Shown here: piece by piece, positions 17,248-25,425 of the stretch
How positions within the stretch are numbered: the first letter of the stretch is position 1
Layout: the number at the start of each line of letters is the position of its first letter
Source of the DNA: Anaerolineae bacterium
GTDB lineage: Bacteria > Chloroflexota > Anaerolineae > Epilineales > Epilineaceae
Assembly: GCA_029262755.1 (NCBI GenBank)
Contig: JAJCYU010000306.1
Span: 1 to 35,922, forward strand
Reading direction: 5' to 3'
Length of the DNA: 35,922 nucleotides
Made by a program: the position numbers and the translations under genes
The notes under the pieces: model-generated
Database searches by the model: none
Seen by the model: only the letters and a program-made list of their open reading frames with translations
Told to the model about the DNA's origin: nothing

Positions 17248-18092
17248 CGCCCCTTCCCACCCCGCTCCCGCTCCGTGAAGCGCGACACCACCAGCCGCGC
17301 GAGCGCGTCCACGTCCGTGCGCTCCAATGGATGCGGCGTCGCGGGCAGCACCGCGAAAGCGCCCGCCGGCAGCGCCTCGAAGGCCGCCATGCACTCCTCG
17401 AAGCCGACCGTCCCATCACGGTCGCCGACGCCGATGCACACCGGCTGCGCGATCTCGGCGAAGGCCGTCGCGTCCAGCAGGGGCCGCTCGCCCAGCCCGC
17501 GCAACAGAGCCGCCGTCTCGGCGCATAGCGCGCGCCAACGCGGCTCACCGTGGCGCTGGGCAAGGCTCCCGGCAAAGCGCGGCACCTTTGCCTCGATGGC
17601 CTCGGGGTCCAAGAGCCTCGTCTCGCGCTCCGCCGTCTCCGGATCCCACGCCAGCTTGGTGCCCAGCGTGACGATCCGCCGAACCAGCTCCGGCCGCGTG
17701 CGTGCCAGGTGCAGCGCAACGTAGCCGCCCATGCTATAGCCGAAGATATCGACGCCGTGCCACGCGTCCGCATCGAGCCGCGCGGCCACCTCGCCCGCCA
17801 TCCGCTCGATGGACAGGGGCGGCGCATCGGAGGACGAGGGCGTGCGCCCGTGCCCGGCGAATTCGTGCAGCATCACCGGCGATGCCGCGGCGTCGATGCC
17901 CGCTTCGGTGCGCATCGCGACAAGCGCCGCCTGTAGCGGCGCGAGCGTCTCCGCGGCGCCGAGCGCCCCGTGGAGCAGGAGGACAGGAGGGTCGAGCACG
18001 CCGGAATGCGGCGCGGCAGCGGGTGCTTTGGGAGCTACAGAGGACGACTTGTGGGAAGCCTTGAGGGACGAACTGTGAGAGGGACTAGGCAC
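17244..18092 (-). CDS. Alpha/beta hydrolase
   Basis: 282 residues. Visible features: PVLLLHGALGA (oxyanion loop, 36-46), HEFAGHGRT, the nucleophile elbow G-Y-S-M-G with S120, GVGDRDGTVGF for the likely catalytic Asp, and ATPHPLERT for the His. It resembles the MenH/epoxide-hydrolase-like group; the substrate cannot be told. The start is placed at the GTG at 18092, which has AAGGAG 5 nt upstream. The in-frame ATG at 18122 has no Shine-Dalgarno and overlaps the -10-like TACAAT, so it is probably not used. The first 30 residues are Ser/Lys/Ala-rich and probably disordered. It converges on and overlaps the aminotransferase by 4 bp. Confidence 0.87.
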   Translation of the reverse strand: MPSPSHSSSLKASHKSSSVAPKAPAAAPHSGVLDPPVLLLHGALGAAETLAPLQAALVAMRTEAGIDAAASPVMLHEFAGHGRTPSSSDAPPLSIERMAGEVAARLDADAWHGVDIFGYSMGGYVALHLARTRPELVRRIVTLGTKLAWDPETAERETRLLDPEAIEAKVPRFAGSLAQRHGEPRWRALCAETAALLRGLGERPLLDATAFAEIAQPVCIGVGDRDGTVGFEECMAAFEALPAGAFAVLPATPHPLERTDVDALARLVVSRFTERERGGKGR

Positions 18093-18120
18093 GGGTACTC
18101 CTTGGGGGATCGTCGCCGGC

Positions 18121-18126
18121 ATTGTA
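18121..18126 (-). promoter_or_regulatory. -10 box of the hydrolase gene
   Basis: TACAAT on the minus strand is followed by G. It would start RNA about 20 nt before the GTG at 18092, leaving room for the AAGGAG site. The -35 region is not clear. Confidence 0.4.
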
Positions 18127-18346
18127 CCGGACCGCCCGGGTGCGGAGAGGCCACATGTCGCTCAAGGGGGTTGACATTCGGCCAGCATTCCGGCTCCTTG
18201 GAGGTCGCGCGCTCTACGGTCAGCACGAGCCTGAAGGAGTCTCAGGGCTGGATGTTGGACAAGATCAGCCACAAGCTCGGCGATCGGCGCGATCATTTCT
18301 CCACCGTGAGCGATGTCTGGCGGGTGGCCGCGGCCTCCCCATCTGC

Positions 18347-18820
18347 TCACGCTTCCACAATCCACGTGCTCGGATCGGCCACGTACTCCAGCTTGCGGGC
18401 GCGGTTCAGGCGCTTGAAGGCGTGCTCGGCGCGCGAGGCGCCCGCACGATCGGCGTAGGGCCAGTCCGCGACACAGGTCAGCGGTCCTCGGCCGCGTGTA
18501 TAGCGCGCCCCGCGGCCTTCGCGATGGGCGGCGATCCGCCGCGACAGGTCATTCGTGATGCCGGCGTATAGGCTACCGTCGCCACAGCGCAGGACGTAGA
18601 GGCGCCAGCCGTGGGTGGAGGCGTCCACCGTCGGAATCTCCGTTGCAGATGCGTCTGCCGCAGATGCGTCTGACGGCGATGCGTCCACCACCGTCGATAT
18701 CTCCTCCGCAGCTGCATCCACCGCTGAGGCGTTCACCTCGGAACACCGCGACCGCGCCGAGGCCGGCGACCCGGGCAGCGGCGCTTCCAGTGGCGTGGAT
18801 GTAGACGAGGACCTCGGCAT
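18347..18820 (-). CDS. GIY-YIG endonuclease-domain protein with a long low-complexity N-terminus
   Basis: 157 residues. The domain covers about 72-147: WRLYVLRCGDGSLYAGITND (variant GIY-YIG core, YVL...YAG), R94-R95, AEHAFKRLNRARKLEYV with the likely metal-binding E132. This is the short YhbQ/UPF0213 type, usually about 85-100 residues in total. Here a 70-residue Ala/Ser/Asp/Thr-rich extension precedes it, built on a short DNA repeat (GATGCGTCTG-like units around 18644-18690). The start at 18820 has GAAGGA about 6 nt upstream, so the extension is probably translated. Likely a structure-specific DNA nuclease in the cytoplasm. The spacer 18093-18346 upstream of the hydrolase showed no convincing gene. 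Confidence 0.82.
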   Translation of the reverse strand: MPRSSSTSTPLEAPLPGSPASARSRCSEVNASAVDAAAEEISTVVDASPSDASAADASATEIPTVDASTHGWRLYVLRCGDGSLYAGITNDLSRRIAAHREGRGARYTRGRGPLTCVADWPYADRAGASRAEHAFKRLNRARKLEYVADPSTWIVEA

Positions 18821-19127
18821 GACATTCCTTCAAGGACACGATCACGGACCAGGCACGGTCTCGTCGGTCGGATGGCACGAGAGGATGCCACCCGGCGCTC
18901 AGATCGCCCCGTGCACGTGCCTCGCGACGCGACGCGGGCGATGGACCCGACGCCGCTCTGGTGCCGCCTTCGGGCCGCTGCTAGCATGGCGCGACGCCCG
19001 ATGTAGACCATGGCGCACGGCAAGCTAGCGCTTTGCCGAGCCGCCTGCCGGCCCGTCGGGACCGTCCGTCGAGACCGCGCTGCACGTTCGCTCAAGCCTA
19101 CCCGTCCCCCGCCCCAAGGCCTACTCC
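18821..19127. other. Divergent intergenic region, 307 bp
   Basis: It lies between the GIY-YIG gene (minus) and the aminotransferase (plus) and should hold both promoters. TAGCAT at 18981-18986 is a possible -10 for the plus-strand gene with a leader of about 135 nt. No RNA gene, repeat or terminator was seen. Confidence 0.5.
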
Positions 19128-20393
19128 ATGGATCCCAGCCCGCGCCACGGCGCCTTCCGCCATATCCCGTTCATGGGCGTGATCTACGTCGTCGACGAGG
19201 CGCACAAGCTCGGCTTCTACAACGGCCATCCGGACTGGTGCAACCTCGGCCAGGGCCAGCCCGAGGTCGGCCCGATGGAGGGTGCGCCGCCGCGCTATGC
19301 GCGCATCGACATGCAGCCCGGCGATCACGCCTATGGCCCCGTCGGCGGTACGGACGAACTGCGCGACGTGATCGCGGCCCACTACAACCGGCTGTACCGG
19401 CAGGGCAAAGCTTCGCAGTACACGCGGGACAACGTCAGCGTGGCCTCGGGTGGACGGCTCATGCTCAAGCGCACTTTCGCGGCCCTCGGCGCGGTGAACC
19501 TCGGCTACCAGATTCCCGACTACACCGCCTATCAGGACCTGATCGATTACCACAGCCATCGCTTCACGCCCGTCTTGTTGCCGGCGCGCGAGGAGGACGG
19601 CTTCGCGATTCCCACCTCGGACTTCGAGCGTGCCGTGCGAACCTTGGGCCTCGGCGCGTTCGTGGTGAGCAACCCCTGCAACCCGACGGGCAACGTCATC
19701 CAGGGGGACGAACTCGCGACCTATATGCGCATCGGGCGCGCGCACGATTGCACGTTGATCTTCGACGAGTTCTACTCGCACTTCATCTACGATCCGGCCG
19801 GCGGCCCGGCCGCGGGCCCCGTCTCCGCGGCGGCGCTGGTGGAGGACGTCGAAACCGACCGCGTGCTGCTGATCGACGGTCTGACCAAGTGCTTCCGCTA
19901 TCCCGGCTGGCGCTTGGGCTGGGCGGTAGGTCCGACCGACATGATCCAGATGCTCGACCGCGCCGCGAGCGCCGTGGACGGCGGCCCGAGCCGGCCGGTG
20001 CAACGCGCGGCCATCGACGTGCTGGAGCCCGGCCGCGCCGATCAGGAGACCACGGCCCTACGCACTATGTTCGCCCGCAAGCGCGATCTCATGGTGGACG
20101 GCCTGTCGGCGATGGGCATCCGCTGCGCACGCGAGACCGAGAGCACCTTCTACACGTGGGCCTCGCTGGCCGAGCTACCGGAGCCGCTGCGCGACGGCCA
20201 CGCCTTCTTCCGTGCTGCGCTCCAGGAGAAGGTCATGACGGTCCCCGGCGTGTTCTTCGACGTGAACCCCGGCGGCCGGCGCACCGGCCCCTCGCCCTTC
20301 GCGCAGTGGACGCGCTTCTCCTTCGGCCCCGACTACGCGACGGTGGAGGAAGGGCTCAGTCGGCTCCGCCGGGTGATTCAAGCGGCCGGCTGA
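19128..20393 (+). CDS. Class I/II PLP-dependent aminotransferase
   Basis: 421 residues. Markers: NLGQGQPEVGP, YGPVGGTDELRDVIAAHYN, VSNPCNPTGNVI, IFDEFYSHFIYD, the PLP lysine K254 in GLTKCFRYPGWRLGW and TRFSFGPDY at the end. The fold-type I aspartate aminotransferase superfamily is clear. The substrate is not: the lysine context GLTK, rather than the common SxSK, and the double Cys in NPCNPTG/TKCF are unusual details. The start at 19128 has AAGG 9 nt upstream, a weak site. Its last 38 bp overlap the 3' end of the convergent haem-copper gene. It is a separate branch from the alanine aminotransferase 2 kb away. Confidence 0.88.
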   Translation: MDPSPRHGAFRHIPFMGVIYVVDEAHKLGFYNGHPDWCNLGQGQPEVGPMEGAPPRYARIDMQPGDHAYGPVGGTDELRDVIAAHYNRLYRQGKASQYTRDNVSVASGGRLMLKRTFAALGAVNLGYQIPDYTAYQDLIDYHSHRFTPVLLPAREEDGFAIPTSDFERAVRTLGLGAFVVSNPCNPTGNVIQGDELATYMRIGRAHDCTLIFDEFYSHFIYDPAGGPAAGPVSAAALVEDVETDRVLLIDGLTKCFRYPGWRLGWAVGPTDMIQMLDRAASAVDGGPSRPVQRAAIDVLEPGRADQETTALRTMFARKRDLMVDGLSAMGIRCARETESTFYTWASLAELPEPLRDGHAFFRAALQEKVMTVPGVFFDVNPGGRRTGPSPFAQWTRFSFGPDYATVEEGLSRLRRVIQAAG

Positions 20394-21768
20394 GCGGCGC
20401 CGAGGATTGCCAGAAGGTGAGCGCCCAGACCCCGATCAGCCAGGTCAAGGCGCCGGCCATCGCGAGACCGGAGAGCACCATGAGCCACGGAAACACGTCA
20501 CCGACAAACGCGAACTTGTCGGGATTCGCCGCCCGGTAACGGATGAGGCCGCGCGTGGCACCGTGCGTGATCCAAGTCACCCAGAAGATGCCGATGGACC
20601 AATTGAGCGTCGGCACCGTCCACGCGACGCCTTGGCCGCGCACGACCGGGTGCTCGCGTCCCGCGACGGCGCGCAGCACGTAGGCCAGGCAGGCCAGCAG
20701 GATCATCGTGTCGATGCCGAGCATGCTACCCATGCTGTGCGCGACGATCACGTGCGTGCCGTGCACGAGCGCGTTGAGCGGCGGAATGGCGATGACCATG
20801 GCCAGGAAGAGCATCAAGAAGATCCACAGGGTTGTCGAGCGCGCGAAGCCGTCCGCCATCCGCAAATCCTTCTCTTCCAGGGGCTTCGCGCGCGTCAAGC
20901 CTGCGACGTCCATGCTGACCTTCGCCAGGATCGCGATCTCCAACATGCTCACGATGAACGAGATCCAGTTGATCCAAGAGCTCTGCGGCAGGTGATAGGT
21001 ATGGTGGCCGTAGTTGGTGAGGGTGTTGAGCATGCCGACGGCGAACAAGGAGAAGGCCAACCGGCAGAAGGCATAGCCGAAGTCGCGACGAATGCGACAG
21101 CCGATGTACATCAGGCAGCCATAGGCCAGCTGGTTGAAGGCACCCACCAACACTCCGTTGGAGCGCCATTGGACCTGCAGGTCCTTGATGGGCCGCATCC
21201 CGACCGCGTCGAGCATCCACAGGAAGCTCTCGCCATAGGCCAGCAGAAACAAGGGGATGGAGACCATCCACATGATCACGAAAACGGGCCGTTTGCGCGG
21301 ATCGATGCCGACGCGGCCGTAGAGATTCCAGCCGAAGAGCACCCAGCCGGCGATGATCAGCAGCGCATAGGGCCATTCGTGGGCCCCGTACTCGCGGCCG
21401 GTAAAGCGTCCCGCGAGGTTCGATACGAGGATCCCCGCACCGGCCAGCGACCACAAGACCATCTGTACTCGGAAGCGCAGCCGCTCCGCGGCACCAAAGG
21501 GCCCGTGCTCGCTGAGAAGGTAGTAGTAGACGACCGCAACACCGCCCAAGAAGATCCACGCGAACGCGAACGACTCATGGATCGGCCGAAAGTGCTGCAG
21601 CGTGAAGCCCGCTTCGCGCAGCGTGGCCTCGAAGGGCGTATAGGCGGTCGTGGCGAGGACGCCGAACGCCACCGTAATCGCGACCGAGAGCAGCGCGAGC
21701 AGGACTTGGAAGACCAAGAGGCGGCGATCTTCGCCCTCGATCGCGTAGCTCGGTTCGCGCTCGCTCAT
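20356..21768 (-). CDS. NorB-like haem-copper oxidase superfamily subunit I lacking canonical FeB ligands
   Basis: 470 residues with about 12 membrane segments, the size of cytochrome c-type nitric oxide reductase NorB. Shared with NorB: PIHESFAFAWIFLGGVAVVY (low-spin haem ligand H64), GREYGAHEWP, YGHHTYH (H255, H256, two FeB ligands) and GTHVIVAHSMG (H344, high-spin haem ligand). Missing: the first FeB histidine and nearby glutamates; the aligned helix reads WRSNGVLVGAFNQLAYG and has no His or Glu. The second His of the A-H-x-H pair is Met (M346). It is therefore either a non-canonical NO reductase or a member with another role. The ATG overlaps the stop of the upstream cytochrome c gene (ATGA), so translation is coupled and the longer frame starting near 22119 is not real. 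Confidence 0.85.
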   Translation of the reverse strand: MSEREPSYAIEGEDRRLLVFQVLLALLSVAITVAFGVLATTAYTPFEATLREAGFTLQHFRPIHESFAFAWIFLGGVAVVYYYLLSEHGPFGAAERLRFRVQMVLWSLAGAGILVSNLAGRFTGREYGAHEWPYALLIIAGWVLFGWNLYGRVGIDPRKRPVFVIMWMVSIPLFLLAYGESFLWMLDAVGMRPIKDLQVQWRSNGVLVGAFNQLAYGCLMYIGCRIRRDFGYAFCRLAFSLFAVGMLNTLTNYGHHTYHLPQSSWINWISFIVSMLEIAILAKVSMDVAGLTRAKPLEEKDLRMADGFARSTTLWIFLMLFLAMVIAIPPLNALVHGTHVIVAHSMGSMLGIDTMILLACLAYVLRAVAGREHPVVRGQGVAWTVPTLNWSIGIFWVTWITHGATRGLIRYRAANPDKFAFVGDVFPWLMVLSGLAMAGALTWLIGVWALTFWQSSAPLSRPLESPGGAD

Positions 21769-22580
21769 CGTCCGTACTCCCACCAGGGTAGCCCGCTCAG
21801 CCGGAAGGGCTCGCGGTCGATGAGCTCCGCGCTGTAGGGCCGTAGCCCGTCGCGTTGTTCGCGCAGGAAGGTCAGCATCGCGGAGAGGTTTTCGACCTCG
21901 CCCTCCGACAGCTCGTAGCGCGGCATCGTCAGCGGGCCGCGCGCGACGGCCGACGCGACGGCGTCCGGCGCGAGATCGACGTCGCCCGTCAGATGATCGA
22001 CGGCGCCGCCGGTGCCCAACGCGAATGGTATGTGGCACGCGCCGCATGCGTTCGTCTCCCACACGGCCAGGCCCTCCGTCACCGCCGCGGGCACCACGGC
22101 ACCCGTGTCCACAGCCCACCGGTCGAGCAGCGTTCGGTGGAGCGTGAGCGGCGAGACCTTGGGCGTCACGGCGAGGGGCGGCAGTTGGCCCGTGCCCGTA
22201 CGGTTAACGGCACGCAGATAGGCCAGGATCGCGCTGCGCTCGTCGGCATCGAATTCGAAAGCCGGCATCGGCGCCTCGCCCACCGTCAGGATCGCCTCGA
22301 AGTCCTCGTCGTCGCGCGCCTCGGTGACCTGGTTGGTCAGGTCGGGACCGAGAAAGCCGCCGAAGCCGTAGATCTGGTGACAGGCCTGGCAGTTGTTCGA
22401 TCGCCAGAGGGCAAGGCCCTGCCGCTCTTGTGCGTTCAACGGCGGCACGTCATCCACCCGACCATGATCCGTGTACGCAATCCACGATACGCCGAAATAG
22501 ATTAGCCACAGCACCACCATCACCGGCAGGCAGAACCGGCGGGCGGGCGGGTGTTCGTGAGGGCTGGCGATCGGCGGCAT
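21765..22580 (-). CDS. Membrane-anchored dihaem cytochrome c, NorC-like with a second haem domain
   Basis: 271 residues. One membrane anchor at about 17-37 (FCLPVMVVLWLIYFGVSWIA). Haem c site 1 is C64-QA-C67-H68, in a NorC-like context (LALWRSNNCQACHQIYGFGG, then GPDLTN), with likely axial M105 in APMPAFEF. Haem c site 2 is C179-GA-C182-H183 with likely axial M219 in LTMPRYE. Classical NorC carries one haem, so this is a NorC-like domain extended by a second cytochrome c domain. It would feed electrons to the NorB-like subunit encoded immediately downstream with a 4-bp overlap. The start has only a weak Shine-Dalgarno (GGACC). It is divergent from the DinB gene at 22826. Confidence 0.9.
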   Translation of the reverse strand: MPPIASPHEHPPARRFCLPVMVVLWLIYFGVSWIAYTDHGRVDDVPPLNAQERQGLALWRSNNCQACHQIYGFGGFLGPDLTNQVTEARDDEDFEAILTVGEAPMPAFEFDADERSAILAYLRAVNRTGTGQLPPLAVTPKVSPLTLHRTLLDRWAVDTGAVVPAAVTEGLAVWETNACGACHIPFALGTGGAVDHLTGDVDLAPDAVASAVARGPLTMPRYELSEGEVENLSAMLTFLREQRDGLRPYSAELIDREPFRLSGLPWWEYGR

Positions 22581-22825
22581 GAGTGGGTCCGGTCCGGTGG
22601 CTTCGGAAGGCTCGCCCGGAACGCGCGTTGGCGGCCCGATCGGCGCGGCATGCTAGCCCGGAGGCTTTCCGACGGTCAAACCTTTCTTGGGTGGGGAGGG
22701 GACGCGGAGTCGATCGTATTGTCCCACAGCAGGTGATTGGCCGCTCGTCGGAAGCACGTTATGCTCGACGACCGATTCGCTGCCGCGCGTCGAGGCGAAG
22801 TCCGAGGCCGCACTGGAGGTCCATG

Positions 22826-23350
22826 ATGTCGCAACCAGCCGCCGGAAGCACCCTCCTCGCCGAGCTGCTCCGTCATCACCGCTGGGCGAACCTCGTGTTG
22901 ATCGACGCCTGCGCCGAGGTTGCGGACACCGTCATGGATCGCGATGTCGAAGCCGCGTATGGCGTGCCCCGCGCGACCCTGATGCACCTGGTATCGGCGG
23001 AGGAAGGCTACGTGCGCCTGCTCGGCCATACGAGCGCGACCGAGCCCCTCGACGAAGACGCGGGCTTCCCCGGCTACGCGGAGCTACGGGCTCGGGCCGC
23101 GGCCAGCGGCGACGCGCTTGTCGCGCTCGCGTCCGCCCTCGATCCCGAGGCAACGTGGCTTCAGCCCCGCGATGACGACGGCACGCGCTACACCGCGCAC
23201 CCGGCCGTGCCGCTGATCCAGGCGGTCAACCACGGCGCGGAGCATCGCGAGCAGATCAAGCACGCCTTGAGCGTGGCGGGCATTGCGCCGCCCCGCATCG
23301 ATGCCTGGGGCTATGCGTTCGCCGCGGACCTGATGCGCGTGGTGGACTGA
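22826..23350 (+). CDS. DinB family protein
   Basis: 174 residues, the family's usual size. It shows the DinB four-helix pattern: LLRHHRWANLVLIDACAEV, LMHLVSAEEGYVRLL and NHGAEHREQIKHAL, with the metal-binding His residues of helices 2 and 4 (H in LMHL, H and H in NHGAEH). Members include thiol transferases (mycothiol, bacillithiol) and DNA-damage-induced proteins; the substrate here is unknown. Two consecutive ATGs exist; GGAGGT at 22815-22820 is 5 nt before the second (22826), which is preferred over 22823. The SRPBCC gene follows after 3 bp, one operon. TATGCT near 22760 could be a -10. Confidence 0.88.
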   Translation: MSQPAAGSTLLAELLRHHRWANLVLIDACAEVADTVMDRDVEAAYGVPRATLMHLVSAEEGYVRLLGHTSATEPLDEDAGFPGYAELRARAAASGDALVALASALDPEATWLQPRDDDGTRYTAHPAVPLIQAVNHGAEHREQIKHALSVAGIAPPRIDAWGYAFAADLMRVVD

Positions 23351-23353
23351 GCC

Positions 23354-23890
23354 ATGGCATCCCGTTCCCACGCCTACCACTTCCTCACCCACTGGCGCGT
23401 GCGCGGCACGGTCGAAGAAGTCGCGAACGTGCTGGCCGACCCGACCGACCTGCCACGTTGGTGGCCGTCGGTCTATCTCGACGTCGAGCAACTCAGTCCG
23501 GGCGACGAAAACGGGATCGGCGGGGTGGTCGAGCTCTTCTCGAAGGGCTGGCTGCCCTACACCGTGCGCTGGCGCTTCGGCGTCACGGAGGCCGATCCCC
23601 CGCACAGTATTGCGCTGGAGGCCTCGGGCGATTTTGTGGGCGAGGGACGGTGGACCTTCATCCAGGACGGCCCTGACGTGGCCATCACCTACGACTGGCG
23701 CGTGGAGGCCCAGAAGCCGATGCTACGCCGGCTGAGCTTCCTGCTCAAGCCCATCTTCGCGGCCAACCACCACTGGGCGATGGCGCGCGGCGAAGAGAGC
23801 CTCGACCTCGAGCTACGCCGCCGCCGCGCCAAGACGGACGCGGAGCGCGACGCTCTCGGATCGCCGCCAGGACCCACGTTCCGTTGGTAG
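23354..23890 (+). CDS. SRPBCC (START-like) family protein
   Basis: 178 residues. The polyketide cyclase/START-like pattern is visible: YHFLTHWRVRGTVEEVANVL, DLPRWWPSVY, VRWRFGVTEADPPHSIALEA, GEGRWTFIQDGPDVAITYDW and a long C-terminal helix (FAANHHWAMARGEESLDLEL). Such proteins bind hydrophobic ligands in a central cavity; the ligand is unknown. No signal peptide. It begins 3 bp after the DinB stop and is probably translationally coupled, as it lacks its own strong Shine-Dalgarno. It converges with the histidine kinase gene, 83 bp away. Confidence 0.85.
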   Translation: MASRSHAYHFLTHWRVRGTVEEVANVLADPTDLPRWWPSVYLDVEQLSPGDENGIGGVVELFSKGWLPYTVRWRFGVTEADPPHSIALEASGDFVGEGRWTFIQDGPDVAITYDWRVEAQKPMLRRLSFLLKPIFAANHHWAMARGEESLDLELRRRRAKTDAERDALGSPPGPTFRW

Positions 23891-23973
23891 CTGACGTACG
23901 AACGGCCTACCGCGGCATCCGCCGGTCACTCCACTCGCCCACCGCTACTACCTCGGTCCGCCGTCGCCCGCCG

Positions 23974-25425
23974 CTACGCGCGCGGCGCGCCATCGACCGG
24001 GAGTCGCAACGCGAACGTCGCCCCGCCGTGCGTCGGCTCGACGGCCGCCAACGTGCCGCCGTGCGCCCGGGCGACCGCACGCGCGACCGCTAGGCCCAGC
24101 CCCGCGCCGCCCACGTCGCGGCCGCGCGCCTCGTCGAGGCGGACGAAGCGCTCGAACACGCGCTCCCGATCGGCGGGCGCGATCCCGGGGCCGTCGTCGC
24201 TCACGAGGATGTCTACCGTGGATGGCGCGGCGGGGTCGGCGTAGGGCGATGCGCTGGATTGCACGTCCAGCCATACGCCGCGCTGCGCGTGGCGCGCCGC
24301 GTTGTCCAGCAGGTTGCGCAGCGCGCGCCGCAGCAGCGCGGGATCGACCGTGAGCGTAGGCGCATCCGCGACGTCCGCGTGCACCGGAAGGCCGTGGCCG
24401 GACTCCGTGGCGGACGCCTCTTCGCGCAGCAGGTCCGCGAGGGCGACGTCGCGCGGATGGAGGGTCAGACCGCGCTCGTCGTGCCGCGCCAGGGTCAGCA
24501 GGTCGTCCGCGAGCCGCTCCAGGCGCAGGTCTTCGCGCAGCAGGTCGCGCACAAGCTCGCCTTGCTCCACGGCCTCGGGATAGTCGCGCGCCACCTCGAG
24601 CATCGTCCGAATGGCGGCGATCGGGCTGCGCAGCTCGTGCGACGCGTCCGCGACGAAGCGGCGTCGTTGCTCGGTGGAGGCGCGGATGCGCGTGATGAGG
24701 TCGTTGAGCGTCAGCGCCAGCCGCTGCACTTCGTCGCGCGTCGCCGGCACGGGTACGCCCGTCGCGAGGTCGTCCGCGCTGATGGCCGCGGCCCGCGCCC
24801 GGATTGCCTCCACGGGACGCAGCGTACGGCCTACCAAGTGCCATACGAGCGCCGCGGTAGCGAGCAGGATCACGGGCAACGCGAGGGCCAGCAGGGGCGC
24901 GAGGACTTCTGTCGCGCGTTCGACAGGGCCGAGGCCGGCAACGACGATGACCGTGGCCGGCCCTGCGGACGTCTCGACGCCGTAGGCCGCCATCCACGCG
25001 GGCTCGAGATCGGCATCGGCGCCGGCGTCGTCCCGATCTTCGTCCTCGATCTCCGGCCACTCGATCCGCCGGCTGACGCTCGCGCCCGGCACGAGGCGGG
25101 GTCCGGCGAGCGGTGGTGCGCCGGCCAGGTCGGGGCTGGCGGCGAGCACCTGCTCGTCCGGGCCGATGACCTGGACGATGAGGGCTTCCCCGCGGCTGGG
25201 AAGGACGGCGGGCAGCGCACCGCTCTCCGCCAGCACGCCGATGTCGCGTGCGCGCGTCTCCGCGGTCGTGCGCACGGCGTCGGTGAGGGCATCGGCCGTA
25301 GCCCATAGCAGGCCGATGCCGCCCAGTGTCAGGACGACGCCGACCACGAGCACGGCCGCGAGCGTCGTGCGAGCGCGCAGGCCGGCCGCTAGATCCCGCC
25401 AACGCGACAAGCGATCAGCCCCCAT
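23974..25425 (-). CDS. Sensor histidine kinase (HAMP, HisKA, HATPase)
   Basis: 483 residues. Membrane segment 1 is about 21-43 and segment 2 about 174-197, with a 130-residue extracytoplasmic sensor between them that contains an acidic stretch (EWPEIEDEDRDDAGADADLE, 122-141). HAMP follows (about 198-250), then the H-box DASHELRSPI with phospho-acceptor H263, the N-box LRNLLDNAARHA, the G1 box SDDGPGI and the G2 box GAGLGLAVA. It phosphorylates the response regulator encoded upstream; the genes overlap by 11 bp, so they are coupled. The acidic sensor loop could bind a cation, and the nearby acidic PepSY protein would fit, but this is inference. Confidence 0.93.
   Translation of the reverse strand: MGADRLSRWRDLAAGLRARTTLAAVLVVGVVLTLGGIGLLWATADALTDAVRTTAETRARDIGVLAESGALPAVLPSRGEALIVQVIGPDEQVLAASPDLAGAPPLAGPRLVPGASVSRRIEWPEIEDEDRDDAGADADLEPAWMAAYGVETSAGPATVIVVAGLGPVERATEVLAPLLALALPVILLATAALVWHLVGRTLRPVEAIRARAAAISADDLATGVPVPATRDEVQRLALTLNDLITRIRASTEQRRRFVADASHELRSPIAAIRTMLEVARDYPEAVEQGELVRDLLREDLRLERLADDLLTLARHDERGLTLHPRDVALADLLREEASATESGHGLPVHADVADAPTLTVDPALLRRALRNLLDNAARHAQRGVWLDVQSSASPYADPAAPSTVDILVSDDGPGIAPADRERVFERFVRLDEARGRDVGGAGLGLAVARAVARAHGGTLAAVEPTHGGATFALRLPVDGAPRA

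Noticed and set aside
18160-18346. Possible gene remnant or TTGACA promoter at 18171
   Set aside because: A plus-strand stretch (SQGWMLDKISHKLGDRRDHF) looks protein-like but has no start, family or continuation, and no -10 fits the TTGACA.
19010-20539. Long plus-strand frame overlapping the second aminotransferase
   Set aside because: Its translation is Arg/Pro-rich without any motif; the true frame holds all aminotransferase motifs.
21769-22119. Longer start for the NorB-like gene
   Set aside because: The extra residues are an out-of-frame copy of the cytochrome c gene; the ATGA overlap at 21765-21768 is the natural start.
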